DNA of 64,000 nt from Symsagittifera roscoffensis (taxonomy: Eukaryota > Xenacoelomorpha > Acoela > Convolutidae), in contig NC_087063.1 of the NCBI RefSeq assembly GCF_963678635.1, forward strand, positions 64,587,290-64,651,289. Direction: 5' to 3'. The translations under genes were made by a program, and so were the position numbers. The stretch's first letter is position 1; every line of letters starts with the position of its first letter. Positions 21,069 through 31,866 of this stretch are shown one piece after another. Under the pieces are notes generated by a model that saw only the letters and a list, made by a program, of their open reading frames with translations, was not told where the DNA came from and made no database searches.

Positions 21069-23674
21069 AATTATTAATTTTTCTCCAACTCCTTTTTCTA
21101 GTAATCCCAAATCAAAACATAAACCCTTCCCCTCGTACAGGACCACAAGATTTATTAGTAACACATTACGATTGCGAAGAAAATGAACAAAAAACACTAC
21201 ACAAATATGCAATAAATCAAGTATCACAATGTGAAACAGAACCACAAGCTATAGAAACCACAAATGTAATAGCAACACTCTATTCAAAAGCCCGAGCAAC
21301 AACAGTTACAGGTTATAAATTCACAGCGACATTTTCCGAAAAGAAAGTACATTGTTCACAAGTCTCCAACGGCAACAAAAACCGACTTGACCATGAATCA
21401 TTCTATCAAAGTAATATAGAACGTCTTTTACATCTCAATCCCGACGATTGTAAAAATGAATTACTTAGACTAAACATCACACAAAATAAAAACTCCCAAA
21501 GAAAATTAGTTAATTTTCAAGTTTTTTCAGACTCTGTACATCAATCACAACTTGAAAGACACCAAGGACATATAAAACTAGACGAAAAATACCCGTATAA
21601 CGGCGCACACGGACGATTAACCTATGACCTACATGATAAACATTGGATACCACACATTGGTATAAATAACCCATCAAACTGCAAAGCAGACACGAAAAAT
21701 AAAGGATACCAAGAAATAATGTTTTTCGATTGGAAAATACAACTCGAAAAAATACAACTCACACGAGATTTATCTGATAATACAATGATCTATCAAGGAA
21801 TCCGACTACCTTGTAAAAATGATCAAGGATATTGCGACCCTACAACAAGAACACAAGCAACAATTGTTTGGTTCCCCGAAGATACATGTACAACATTTCA
21901 AGTAGCAAAAATACACGCTCGTATGATAAAATTTCACGAAAAATATTTCATACAATCAATTCCTTATGAACAAGTCCATCCATCACGAAAACTAAGTTCT
22001 AATTTTAGAAACATTGACAATATAGAAAATAAATTGACACGTTTTCAAATATATCAAGAAACAGAACTTGCATGTAAATACAGGAATCCACTTCACAGAA
22101 CACAATACTCTGAAATATTAGTTGAATACGAAAAAGGATTCGACATGACCACTGGAAAAGTAAAAATCGACCCATATGCCACAGGTCATCCTCCAAACGA
22201 AGGAACATCCTATATACCAGTTAATTTTGAAAAAAGCAACGGACAACCTGGTGGACATCTAAAACCTTATGACACCAGAAGCACACGCTTACAAGAATTA
22301 TCACTAATGAATACTACATATTTCGGTAATATCCACTATGATATTCATTTAGATATGAAACTAGATTATACAATTAGCCGAATTTTTCAAGAAATGTCAC
22401 TCTCCGAATTAGAAACACTACACCAACTATGTGAATTGGAACGAACACAAATATTACAATCACTTGCACTAGCAGTATTAAAAATACCCTACGCAGGATA
22501 CTTATTATCAGGAAATAGATCAAATTTTTTAGACTACGAAGGAAACATCTTATGGTTTTATACTTGTACCAAAAAAGTATCACCACTATACGTTTTTGAA
22601 GATAAACGATGTTATAAAAGAATCCCTATCTTTTATAAGAATAAAGTACATTTCGTGGATACACTTTCACGAAGAACCTATTTCTGGGATACCGCAGTCC
22701 CATGTGGATCAGAAAATAGCCACAATGTAGTACAAGTAAACCCTGATGAAAATAAATATTATCTTCTCACTCCATATCCCACATTAATGCAATCACTCAA
22801 AAAATTTTCACCAGAAAGCATTCGCGCTATCGCTCGAAACCCAAATATAGACTTACAATCAATAGGAATCTATTCAAAATCAGATATTCAGCATCACATT
22901 AGAACACAACAATTCCAAGAATTATTAACACAAATGGACACTATACAAAGACAATCAATTGACCAAAATCTACGCAAACTTGCAGAAACCGCAGGTTTTG
23001 CCGATATCTACACACAAGACTATAGCGGATATTTTAAAGACATTAAAGATTATATATATCTAAACGGCGAAAAATACCGTCCCCAAGATATATCACCAAT
23101 CAACATTTTTAGCTTTGTTACACTCAAGAATGAAATCCTTGATTTTCTAGGATGGCCCTACTACATCTTAGAAAAATTGACTATTTTATACGCAATGTTT
23201 AACTTTATTGGATTTCTTTTCTCACTCTTAAAAGGAATCTACAATACATGTGCTATACACACACAAGTAAACAGACAAGCAAGCGTAGCACGCATACTCT
23301 TTGCAGGATTTTTTGGAATCTTTTCTACATCTATAAACAAAATTCTTTTAGACGCACAAATAAAAGAATATAACACAAAAATAACAACACGACAAAATAC
23401 ATACGACGAAGAACATAACAATGTAGACATAACGCCAACGGCACCACAATTACCACCCCTACCAAATAACCATCCACTATCCCTAGTCCCACGAAATTTT
23501 CGACATTTAGCAATCACACATAATCCAAATTTTCGACTCAATACATCGCAAAGTCCCGTCCAACATATAATGACACATCAATCACAAGATGATAATACTT
23601 ATGAACAAATTATTGAACAGCCCCATACCACCGCTTTTCAATCTCAAAATAATAATTTTTTTAGCCCACGATGA
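21056..23674 (+). CDS. env-like viral glycoprotein, 872 aa
   Basis: ATG at 21056. Residues 1-18 are a signal peptide (LLIFLQLLFLVI). A cysteine-rich ectodomain follows, with an early 'YDC...C...C' pattern and the motifs LPCKNDQGYC and ACKYRNPLHRTQYSEI. Membrane-type segments are at about 707-730 and 744-762, followed by a cytoplasmic tail of about 110 residues. The cysteine and motif spacing resembles glycoproteins of chuvirus-type (Jingchuvirales) origin that several invertebrate retroelements have acquired; this is from memory of the family pattern, not a search. An errantivirus F-type env is the alternative. It probably mediates membrane fusion. The stop overlaps the next ORF as ATGA (23671-23674). 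Confidence 0.75.
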   Translation: MYILKLLIFLQLLFLVIPNQNINPSPRTGPQDLLVTHYDCEENEQKTLHKYAINQVSQCETEPQAIETTNVIATLYSKARATTVTGYKFTATFSEKKVHCSQVSNGNKNRLDHESFYQSNIERLLHLNPDDCKNELLRLNITQNKNSQRKLVNFQVFSDSVHQSQLERHQGHIKLDEKYPYNGAHGRLTYDLHDKHWIPHIGINNPSNCKADTKNKGYQEIMFFDWKIQLEKIQLTRDLSDNTMIYQGIRLPCKNDQGYCDPTTRTQATIVWFPEDTCTTFQVAKIHARMIKFHEKYFIQSIPYEQVHPSRKLSSNFRNIDNIENKLTRFQIYQETELACKYRNPLHRTQYSEILVEYEKGFDMTTGKVKIDPYATGHPPNEGTSYIPVNFEKSNGQPGGHLKPYDTRSTRLQELSLMNTTYFGNIHYDIHLDMKLDYTISRIFQEMSLSELETLHQLCELERTQILQSLALAVLKIPYAGYLLSGNRSNFLDYEGNILWFYTCTKKVSPLYVFEDKRCYKRIPIFYKNKVHFVDTLSRRTYFWDTAVPCGSENSHNVVQVNPDENKYYLLTPYPTLMQSLKKFSPESIRAIARNPNIDLQSIGIYSKSDIQHHIRTQQFQELLTQMDTIQRQSIDQNLRKLAETAGFADIYTQDYSGYFKDIKDYIYLNGEKYRPQDISPINIFSFVTLKNEILDFLGWPYYILEKLTILYAMFNFIGFLFSLLKGIYNTCAIHTQVNRQASVARILFAGFFGIFSTSINKILLDAQIKEYNTKITTRQNTYDEEHNNVDITPTAPQLPPLPNNHPLSLVPRNFRHLAITHNPNFRLNTSQSPVQHIMTHQSQDDNTYEQIIEQPHTTAFQSQNNNFFSPR

Positions 23675-25470
23675 GCCGCCAGCTTGGATCACTACACCGA
23701 TCAAATTCCCATCCAACCAATCTTACCTCTCCAATCCCAATCATACCACTTTTTGCTTTTCCGCCACCCGATTTTCCATCTAGCAATGTAACATCAGGCA
23801 TGAATTCCGACACTAACTCACATATTTCAGTTTTATACTCCATCTCACAGCTAAATAACCCGAATATTGAAACCCCCGATGAATTTGCCGACTCAGAACC
23901 ATCCCCATCCAATAATTTTCATAACCCATCTAATTTTTCTCAACCTCCTTTTCAACCCATATTGTCCAATAACCCTGACCCAATCACTCCCACACCCTCT
24001 TATGCTTCCCAAGTTACCCCAACCTATTCCTCATACCATTCTGACCAATCATCTCATTCTCCAGACACCCCCCGAATCTCCCCAGAGCTAGATAATTTTA
24101 TTACCCTCCAACAACAACCCTACCACCTTAACACCCCGACCATAAACCAAATCTCCTCCACTACAAATTCATCCAATCCCCCTACACCCTCTTCAAATTA
24201 TACTGAATCATTAACACCATCATCCACATCCACTATATCTTCACTAAACACTAATAGAGCTTACCGCACTTTTAAAAGAAAATTCCCCAAACATCCTTTC
24301 CCAGCAAAACCAGGAACAGCCCGTGAATACATCAACCACCCCCAGCATACTAACACTAAAGAATTTTTAGCCATCACTTTACCCTCGTTTCCACAATACA
24401 CCTTAAACACCCCTCACGACGCTAACGAAACACGCAACTTTGTAGATGAATACGTTTTAATGCCCACTCTCTCTTGGACCTCATACTATCATTTCACTAA
24501 CCCTCTTTGCTTACCTTTATCCAACACTTCCATCGATATAGAACGAAACAAAGACATGCTATATCAACTAACTACACCACTAACCGCTAGACAGTTTACT
24601 TACGTTGGATATAAAAAATCACTAAAAATACACACTGCACCTAGAGCTAATGAATATACACTAGAATACTACGATCACAACATCATCAGAGCTAACCAAG
24701 ATCAATTCTTAGACGACGATCGCTTCGCTAATCCACAAATCACCGAGAAATTTTTCATCAAGACACCATATGTATTTACACTAAACATCTTCGACCGAAA
24801 GTTTGATCACATTATTTCAGAAGCACTAACAAACACACAAGCATACGAAAGTTTTAAAGAACGCTTCCAAATCTTTTCACTAACCTTTCATTTCCTTGCA
24901 CCACACGAAAGAGATTTGCACTGCTCACATGATATTATGTTGCGCACTAAACAAACACATACATACAGTTACTATCGTTTCATCCAAAATCACTTTGACC
25001 TCCACACACCCTCTAGACAACCACACCATCGTTTTCAATTCATCAATTCAAAATACACTTCACCGTATTTCCTAAATTTCACATATTGTATTAAAGACAC
25101 TAACCTCTATGGTATTCTTCGTAATTATGACCCCATAACCCAAATGTACATTTTCTGCCCCATCACCAAGACCTTCAACGCCGAAGAATCCCGACCCTTC
25201 CTTATCCCGCACGAGTTTGTACAGCCTATAGAAATCCCAATTTTAGAATTCATCCACAACACTAAATTTAACCACAAATTATATAACTTAATCCAAAACA
25301 AACCTTATGAGTTTGCAGTAGGCACTGAAGAACTAACCACTATTAAGGCACTTCAATTGCTTTGGCCACTGCTTCAGACTAAAAATATCATCCGCATTCT
25401 AGCTAAACTACTAACAACTTCAGAACTAATTCACGACATCTTCCCCCACGGTTTTTTCCCCGACGACTAA
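23671..25470 (+). CDS. terminal ORF of the giant retroelement, 599 aa, unknown
   Basis: ATG at 23671 overlaps the env stop (ATGA). Residues 1-200 are P/S/T/N-rich and probably disordered. About 200-215 is basic (TFKRKFPKHPF). Residues 220-590 look folded, with aromatic- and histidine-rich segments. I know of no family and see no catalytic motif. The position after env and the intact frame suggest an accessory or structural protein. The DNA is richer in C on the + strand than pol, with long CCC-containing codons, so it may have a separate origin. Confidence 0.65.
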   Translation: MSRQLGSLHRSNSHPTNLTSPIPIIPLFAFPPPDFPSSNVTSGMNSDTNSHISVLYSISQLNNPNIETPDEFADSEPSPSNNFHNPSNFSQPPFQPILSNNPDPITPTPSYASQVTPTYSSYHSDQSSHSPDTPRISPELDNFITLQQQPYHLNTPTINQISSTTNSSNPPTPSSNYTESLTPSSTSTISSLNTNRAYRTFKRKFPKHPFPAKPGTAREYINHPQHTNTKEFLAITLPSFPQYTLNTPHDANETRNFVDEYVLMPTLSWTSYYHFTNPLCLPLSNTSIDIERNKDMLYQLTTPLTARQFTYVGYKKSLKIHTAPRANEYTLEYYDHNIIRANQDQFLDDDRFANPQITEKFFIKTPYVFTLNIFDRKFDHIISEALTNTQAYESFKERFQIFSLTFHFLAPHERDLHCSHDIMLRTKQTHTYSYYRFIQNHFDLHTPSRQPHHRFQFINSKYTSPYFLNFTYCIKDTNLYGILRNYDPITQMYIFCPITKTFNAEESRPFLIPHEFVQPIEIPILEFIHNTKFNHKLYNLIQNKPYEFAVGTEELTTIKALQLLWPLLQTKNIIRILAKLLTTSELIHDIFPHGFFPDD

Positions 25471-25473
25471 CAG

Positions 25474-25560
25474 GTAAGTATGAATTAAGTGAATATTACT
25501 AACTAATTAAAATATTAAAAAACTCACCATACTTTATCCATGTTTTCTTTAGATTTTTAG
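25474..25560 (+). other. putative short intron just after the last stop codon
   Basis: A consensus donor CAG|GTAAGTA lies at 25471-25480, 3 nt after the stop of the 599-aa ORF. A TACTAAC branch-point-like sequence is at 25498-25504. A pyrimidine tract ends in AG at 25552 or 25560 (GTTTTCTTTAG...TTTTTAG). An intron of 79-87 nt is therefore possible in the 3' untranslated region. Seen only as sequence signals; RNA data are needed. Confidence 0.35.
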
Positions 25561-27086
25561 CCTTCATCCGACAATCACCTACAAAAACCACAAAAGACAA
25601 ATAAAAATCGCAAATTTCATCAAACAGATTTCAAAAATTCTATTAATCTCTTACACTTATAAATTAATAAATTTAATACCAATGCAGTAAATTCATCTAT
25701 AATATTTTCCCCCAAAGCAGTAAATCTAATTATGATGAAAATTTGTATCTTAAAATTCCTCCATAACTAGCAGTAAATTTCCAAATTCTATGCAGTAAAT
25801 TAATAAAATGCAATTGCAGTACTAACCTTTTAATATTTTCATTCATTCGCACAGAAATTCTATCCACACTCGCACAGCTCGCCCACGAAGAATTGTTTAA
25901 AATAATGAATTTCAGTTTCAAGTTTTCACACTCAACAACTCTAACATATAATAACATGTTTCAAACTTTCCTTTAACCCGGTTGGAAAGGAATCATATAC
26001 TAAACAAAACTAACCAACGCAGCTTACTAAATACCACAAATCATAGAATAACAGCATGACTAAGAAAAGGAAACCAACGGTACCCAAACCGGATTAACCC
26101 AGTTTAAAACTGGATAATTTATTCTTTTGAAGACTATTATAAAGTCTAAGAAAGAAATAATAAAACACAAAAAAGTCGAAAGACAAACCCATACCACAAA
26201 CAATTTGCTTTTTGAAAAAAGGACACAACCAACAAAACATAAGAAAGACCACAACAAACCCAACATAAAACGTTGTCACATAACAGGACCCCTCACAAAA
26301 ACCGCATGAAATCATACTCCCACTCCTGGCCTAACCCACCAGGAAGGACGTCCTGAGCATGCTCTATAGCCGGCCTAACCCACCGTGCTACATCCACGCT
26401 TTGTGACCACACCTCTATTTTTAATAAGAGCTACTCAAGTGTGAGTAACTCTTCAAAATAACCGAACTAAAACAAAAAGCTTTTGTGAAAACAACTAACT
26501 AAAATCATTATTAAAAAATATTAAACTAATAAAAGTTTTATAAAATATAAAATCACATGATGCAATATATAGATCAGAATACAACACCAAGGACGAACAT
26601 CAAAAGACAAGACGACCCCACTACACTCGAGAGAGAATGACCAACTACAATCGATATGCCGCTCACAACCACAACTCAAAGGATTTAGAGTACGACTTGA
26701 CCTCGCAGAAAAGGACTTCATTGAACTAGACCAATGACCACCTCGATGTTCAAGTATACGTACAGATCCGAGTAACCAGGCATCCCCTCCACGCACAATC
26801 TCCACGCCATTCCCAAGCTAGATCAGACACAAAAGAAGTTCTCCACGAAGAACAGAAAAACCTGACATAGCCAACCATTCTGAAATCAGATTTGAGTTTG
26901 TTGCGAAGACTTAGTCGTTGTCACTAGAAGACACAACGTCTTATGTCTCTAACTCCAGCTTCCTGGAACTTCTTTAACAAAAAAGGAAACAGAAGAAATA
27001 AGATGTTCGCCAAACACCAACTTCCATCATCCATCCTTCGAATTGCAGAAGAACTATTCTAAAAAACTCTGTAAAACCCGGATGGG
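25561..27086 (+). other. 3' non-coding region of the giant retroelement
   Basis: 1.5 kb without a credible ORF. Structured pieces include TCCTGG...CCAGGA (26324-26344), the palindrome AGGACGTCCT just after it, and a near-perfect hairpin AAGAGCTACTCA/TGAGTAACTCTT (26426-26453). The bases before the 3' LTR (CCCGGATGGG) are only weakly polypurine, so the plus-strand primer is not obvious. Confidence 0.5.
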
Positions 27087-27496
27087 TGGAACCTGATCTA
27101 AACTATATTTTATGATTGGATAAATTAAATGTTTTACCAATGTAAAGTATTTAATATTAACCAATCATGATCCATCTAACTAACAACCCACTTATTTGTA
27201 AGTGCTGAAGTTACTTGTAACTTCAGCACCAGAGAGATTTGAATTTAACTTAGAAATTAGTTGGACTCTCCCGAGCACTTCAGCAGCCGCAATAAACCAG
27301 TATACCCTAGATCTATTGAGCCTAGCAGAGACTAGTTAAACAACCTGAGACTAGATAGTATAAGAGTAAGATTAGGATCGGTATTAGACTAAGAAGTTGC
27401 ACGAATCTATCCGGCCGAAAATAAGATAGCGTGACGAGCAGACGGTGTACCCTATCCGAAATTACTCTATGAGTTATACACCCCAGTCCTAACTCA
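27087..27496 (+). repeat. 3' LTR of the giant retroelement
   Basis: Direct copy of 8583-8992, with the same 13-bp hairpin at 27202-27229. Followed by the target duplicate TTTA (27497-27500). Confidence 0.95.
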
Positions 27497-27500
27497 TTTA

Positions 27501-27610
27501 GAAAACTTTTGTATTATCTCAAAATAGTACAAAGAGGGGACCCTTTGGGTCGACGGGGGGTGGAATCCGAGAGGGGGCGTCCGCATACCCCCCCCCTAAA
27601 TCCGCCCCTG
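27501..27610 (+). mobile_element. hAT MITE, right part
   Basis: Continues the MITE interrupted at 8582 and ends with ATCCGCCCCTG at 27610. The 8-bp target duplicate GGTACAAC follows at 27611-27618. Confidence 0.85.
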
Positions 27611-27743
27611 GGTACAACAATCGCTTGTGCCTAATTATCGAATAATTTTTTATAGGGTAAATCTTCTTCACCGTTAAGGGGGATGGTTGAAAGGATCCAA
27701 AATCGAAAAGGATTGGATGCAATTTTAACAATTTTTGCTTCAG

Positions 27744-28211
27744 GTATTTCGCTCCTCAAGTGAGCAACAGATATCACAGAATAATGTCGCAAAATCTCCG
27801 CCAACGGGAACCTTCTGGCTGGAAATCTCAAACAGCCTCAGAGTGGTCCCCAATATCCCATCAGAGCTAGAACAGTTTAATCCTCTCACAAAATGTTCCC
27901 AAGGTCATTCAAAAATAGTATCGGCACTTCTACTGTCTGAACAAAATGGGCTCCTGATAAAAGACTTACAAAGTTTTTTGGCTACCGAGCATGCATCGGA
28001 GAAATTGGACGACGAGTGCTTGTTTCTTCCGGCGCCTAGATTCAGCACGGTCATTTTATTCAAAAGCATTGATGATATCTATAAAGAAGAGCATCTCAAA
28101 AAGCATCAAATATGTCCTCAAAAAACACAATTCATTATTGATTCGCTGATTGATCGGGGTCAAAATCTGACACAATTAATTGGAAAGACTATGAGCATCG
28201 AAGAAAATAAT
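27744..28211 (+). CDS. host gene, exon A (156 codons)
   Basis: Acceptor TTTTTGCTTCAG| at 27743 and donor AAT|GTAAGTAG at 28212. The 468 nt are an open frame starting and ending at phase 0, matching the phase-0 exon at 55723. The encoded segment is soluble and mixed (for example FWLEISNSLRVVPNIPSEL and FLPAPRFSTVILF), and I recognise no domain. It forms the N-terminal part of the large nuclease/helicase-like protein. The intron downstream is 27.5 kb and contains the second nest of mobile elements. Confidence 0.75.
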
Positions 28212-28324
28212 GTAAGTAGTATTATTAATTTAAAATTTTCTTCACATAAGCAACACCTGTTTCATATACCCATGTATCCATATGTATCCATGAAGTGATT
28301 AATTTTCTAGTTTATTCGGTTAAT

Positions 28325-28729
28325 CAGAGGCGGATTTAGGGGGCAGGGGGGGGGGGGGGGTCGGACACCTCTTTCCTTAGGGGTTCGACCCTCTGCCGAC
28401 CCAAAGGGTCCCCCCTTGTACTATTTTGAAATATCCATTTTTGGTGATGAACTCTAAAGTTTTTTAAAGGCGCCTATGGCGCCTTTGTATACTAATTATG
28501 GGAGGTGAGCGCTCGCAGAAAAAACGCTATTTTTTGTTCAACATTTTCTAAAAGTACTCAAAAACGCTTTTTTGGCATGTTTTTTTTCAATATTTGACCA
28601 AAACAGGGACTCTCTAGTGCTTTGTGAGAGCTCAGAAAATCGATTTGGTCGACCTAAAAAAGTCAATAAAACTTTCAATTTTTTGAAAATCCGCCCACCC
28701 TCTTCGAAAAAATCCTAGATCCACCACTG
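28325..28729 (-). mobile_element. hAT MITE, full-length second copy
   Basis: The ends CAGAGGCGGATTTAG (28325) and CTAGATCCACCACTG (ending 28729) are diverged hAT inverted termini. The interior matches the split MITE at 8377/27610 in inverse orientation (shared blocks around GGGTCCCC, GGCGCC, AGCTC and GTCGACC). Flanking 8-mers are only partly alike, so the target duplication has decayed. No coding capacity. Confidence 0.75.
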
Positions 28730-30249
28730 GCGTAATCCATCCCGGGTTAATTCTGGATTTTTAAAAAACTAATGAAATCAAACAAATTAAAGTTCAACTC
28801 ACACAAATGAAGCATTTTCGTTTTAGAAACAGAAAAACTTCAGCTGCTGTTAATCTAATTTCATTGAGCATATCGAGGCTAGCTTGCCAATTGGCGGCGA
28901 GTTAAATTTTGTGTCAAATTAATTTTGTGTCAAGATAAAAGCCATAATCTTGAATTTTTCATGGCATTGGTTGTTATTTCAATTTGCATTCCCTAATAAT
29001 TTTAATATGCAAAATAATCTATTGATGCAGAACTTGAAGAAAAATTAGGAATTAGTTCTGAAAGTCTCTGGAGTTATTTAAAAAGAGTCATTTTTAAGTG
29101 GGATTAGGAACTTGCAAGTACAAAAGTGTTCTTAGTTTTCCTTCGAACCAGTACACGGCTAGCCAAGAATCCCATTTTAAACATATTACCGAAAAATTAG
29201 AGAACATATTTTAGAGAATAAAAGTTTGATCATTTTTTGAAGTAAGTAATGAAATGTTTATATTTGAGTGGTTATTTAAGATCAATATCGATGATTGATA
29301 TAACCGTTTCGATAAAATATGTATTTCATAACTAAAATCTGAACAATTTGCATTTCTTGATAAAATGCCTTTTTTATTTTCGCGTTTCTGTGCATATTGT
29401 CAAGCTGTTTGGCCTAGCTATATAAACTGCAATCAATTTATATCAGATGAAGCTTGAAATCAGTTGTAAAAGCAGGGTTTTAGGAGTTTACAACTGAAAA
29501 CAAGTATAGCCGGTTACTCTGAGTGTAGCACAGAATGTTCCGACCATAGTGTTGAAGAAATTTAAACGTTTTTAAAAAAAATAGTTTTTTTTTCGTTTTT
29601 TCTCAGTCGCAGTAAAGTAGGCAAACTGAACAACAGGTTTCTTCAGAAAAATGACACGAAAAAGAAAAAAAAGTTTTAAAAACATTTAAAAAAAAAGTTT
29701 TTAAAAAAGTTTTTAAAAATATTTTTTTTTGCTGCAACTTTTTGAATTTTCGACAATTTTGAATTGCAAAATGGCGGTAAAAACTCCAAAAATTAAATTT
29801 ACTCAGTTTTCACGGCTTAAATTAGGAGTAAATAGGCTATTGTAAGCCTGCTCGCTAGCTCTTTTTCTCAATATAGGGACAACTTTTTGAAAATTCTTTT
29901 TATTGTCTTTCTATTTCGGATTGGAAGAGCTTAGATATCATGTGAACCGTTGCGATGATTAATTGTGTAACCATTATTTGTGGAAAACAAAAAAAAACAA
30001 TAAAAACACATCTGAATACAAAGTTCCTCCCATTTCAATGATCGAAACAACTAAACGATTAAAACGATATTTAGAAGTGATGAATATATGTTTTTGAGGA
30101 CTAGATATTATAAAAAAAATTTATTGTTAAAAAATGAAAAAAGAACACATAAAAACTGAAGTTTTTTGAGATTTTGTATTGAAGCACTTATTGCTTAATT
30201 TTAGAATAAAAGACGTTGAATGGGAAGCAAAAAATGAATTGCATAACAC
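28730..30249. other. host intron sequence, nothing recognised
   Basis: 1.5 kb of AT-rich DNA with long A and T runs (29560-29740). I see no exon, no inverted termini and no repeat that I can name. Confidence 0.5.
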
Positions 30250-30254
30250 TTAGT

Positions 30255-30554
30255 TGAGATTTGCCGAGGTTTACGAGTGAAAACTTAGTTGTTGAACAAT
30301 CTTTAAATTGTTTATAGAATAGAACAATTGGTTTCTTGAATCAACTGTGTTACTTAGTTCCAAATATATTCTTGAGTTAGGAATTTTATCCTGAGTGATA
30401 ATGAGATTGAGTTTGAAAAAATAACATCTAGCAAACAATGTGGTTTTTTGTGTAGGTTAGCAATATGACCTTTGTTAGTGAAATTAACATCAATCTGCAG
30501 TAAGACTGCAAAAGGGCAAGTAAGTAACGAGGTACCGAAGGTCGCCTCACGACA
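30255..30554 (-). repeat. 3' LTR of the decayed Ty3-like element
   Basis: On the - strand it starts TGTCGTGAGG and ends CAAATCTCA. It matches 36808-36993 and 55195-55325 with scattered changes. Confidence 0.9.
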
Positions 30555-30733
30555 TTACCCGCGGGAGACAAATTTTGATAAGCAACCCAAAATTTAGGAG
30601 ATAATATCACTGCACCCAGACAAGCAAAAGATTGATAGCCCCCCTATCCCACACAAATGCTGTACAGTTAAGCAAGAACGACAATGTGAAAGAGTTTGTT
30701 TGAGATTAGCAACGTTTTATAATTGACATATAG

Positions 30734-31792
30734 TCAATCCTTTCCGGTAGTTTCTTTCGCCTGAGCGAGATGAGGAGGTGAAGTCACTGAAGCTCCAGGT
30801 TGAAAACGATCCCGAATCAGGGGTTTTCGCGGTGAAAACGAAGATCCTGCCACCTTTTCAGAGGGCAAAGTTTGGTCCTCCTCAATTGATTTGACAGAAT
30901 GTCGCAACGGATCGCCAAAAAACTGAGTTGGCTTCTTACTACGATGTGACGTCCTGACTGACTCGGAGTCGTCAACCACTGGTTGGGAAGGAAGAGAGAG
31001 CGAGGGATAGGATGAGGGCAGCTCTGAGGATGCAAAATGAGAGGGATGAACTGGAACCTGTGACGACACCATTTCCGGTGAAGAGATAATAATCGCGGGA
31101 TTGGTAGGACTAAAGCCAGGAAGTTCCGCGATAGTAGCGGTCGAAGAAGAGGCAGCACATTGAGAAGTCTGCGGATGAGCCGAAGTTGACGAGCTATTGA
31201 GTTGCGCGGTAGAGGCGGCCGGTAAAGAGCAGGTAACACTTGTTGAAGTGTGGTGTTGCGATGTGGACTTGCTGATGACTGGCTGATGAGCAAACGTGAC
31301 CGGAGGTGAGTCGCACTGAAGCCTCTGACGTTTTTTCACAGGAGAAGAATCTCGCATAACTTGGAGTCCGCCGTTTGATCCAACTGAACTCTCACTGGAG
31401 GAGTCCACTGTGAGATCCACCATCGGGGTAGATAAAGTCGGATTGTTCGGCCGTTGTTCTAGTAGCACAGGCTGAGACCTTGTAACTGGCCTTTTAACTG
31501 CACCCCGAGAGGTAGAGTTCGAGGCTTCCAGGCCATCACCTAGAGTGTTTGGAGCAACTGAAACGGTAGACGGATAATTAGGTTTGAGGCAAATATGATT
31601 TTTCCGGTAAACTTTCCCAGTGTCTGTATCATAAATATGATCAGTAACGCGAACAACCTTAAATTTAGACAGTTTATAAAGAGGTTTCCCCGAATGACGA
31701 TCTATAATTTTCCTAAAGACTTTAACTCGACTAAGATCAGACATTAGAAGGTTTTCTAGTTTACTTGTTTTCGACAGTCGGCGGGGTCGCAC
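30734..31792 (-). pseudogene. C-terminal part of the integrase polyprotein
   Basis: A 352-codon frame with no clear ATG. The first about 70 residues (for example KVVRVTDHIYDTDTGKVYRKNH) fit the small beta-barrel C-terminal domain of retroelement integrases. The rest is S/P/T-rich linker (PSSYPSLSLPSQP) without known domains. It follows the integrase core frame 31867-32613 with a break between them. It is a decayed part of pol rather than a separate gene. Confidence 0.6.
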
Positions 31793-31866
31793 AGCTGGTA
31801 AACGTCTGGGGTTAACTTGTGCCGCCTGAGGCGTTCCTATCGCCGGAAATTGGAGAGTTTTGTGGT

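Larger units (their letters stand above)
8583..27496 (+). mobile_element. giant Ty3-like env-bearing LTR retroelement, 18.9 kb
   Basis: Bounded by 410-bp direct LTRs (TG...CA) with a 4-bp target duplication TTTA (8579-8582 and 27497-27500). A primer-binding site follows the left LTR. The coding order is small 5' ORF, pre-gag ORF, gag-pol, two hydrophobic mini-ORFs, an ORF without AUG, env-like glycoprotein and a terminal unknown ORF. By eye the LTRs are identical and all large ORFs are open, which argues for very recent insertion. The domain order PR-RT-RNaseH-INT is that of Ty3/Gypsy. Its size is about twice or more that of ordinary family members, owing to the long leader, large gag and the accessory ORFs. 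Confidence 0.95.

Noticed and set aside
26521-26805. 94-codon - strand ORF in the 3' region of the giant element
   Set aside because: No motif, isolated and antisense to the element; could be chance.
30428-30610. 60-codon ORF at the edge of the older LTR
   Set aside because: Covers LTR sequence and the adjacent untranslated end; no protein features.
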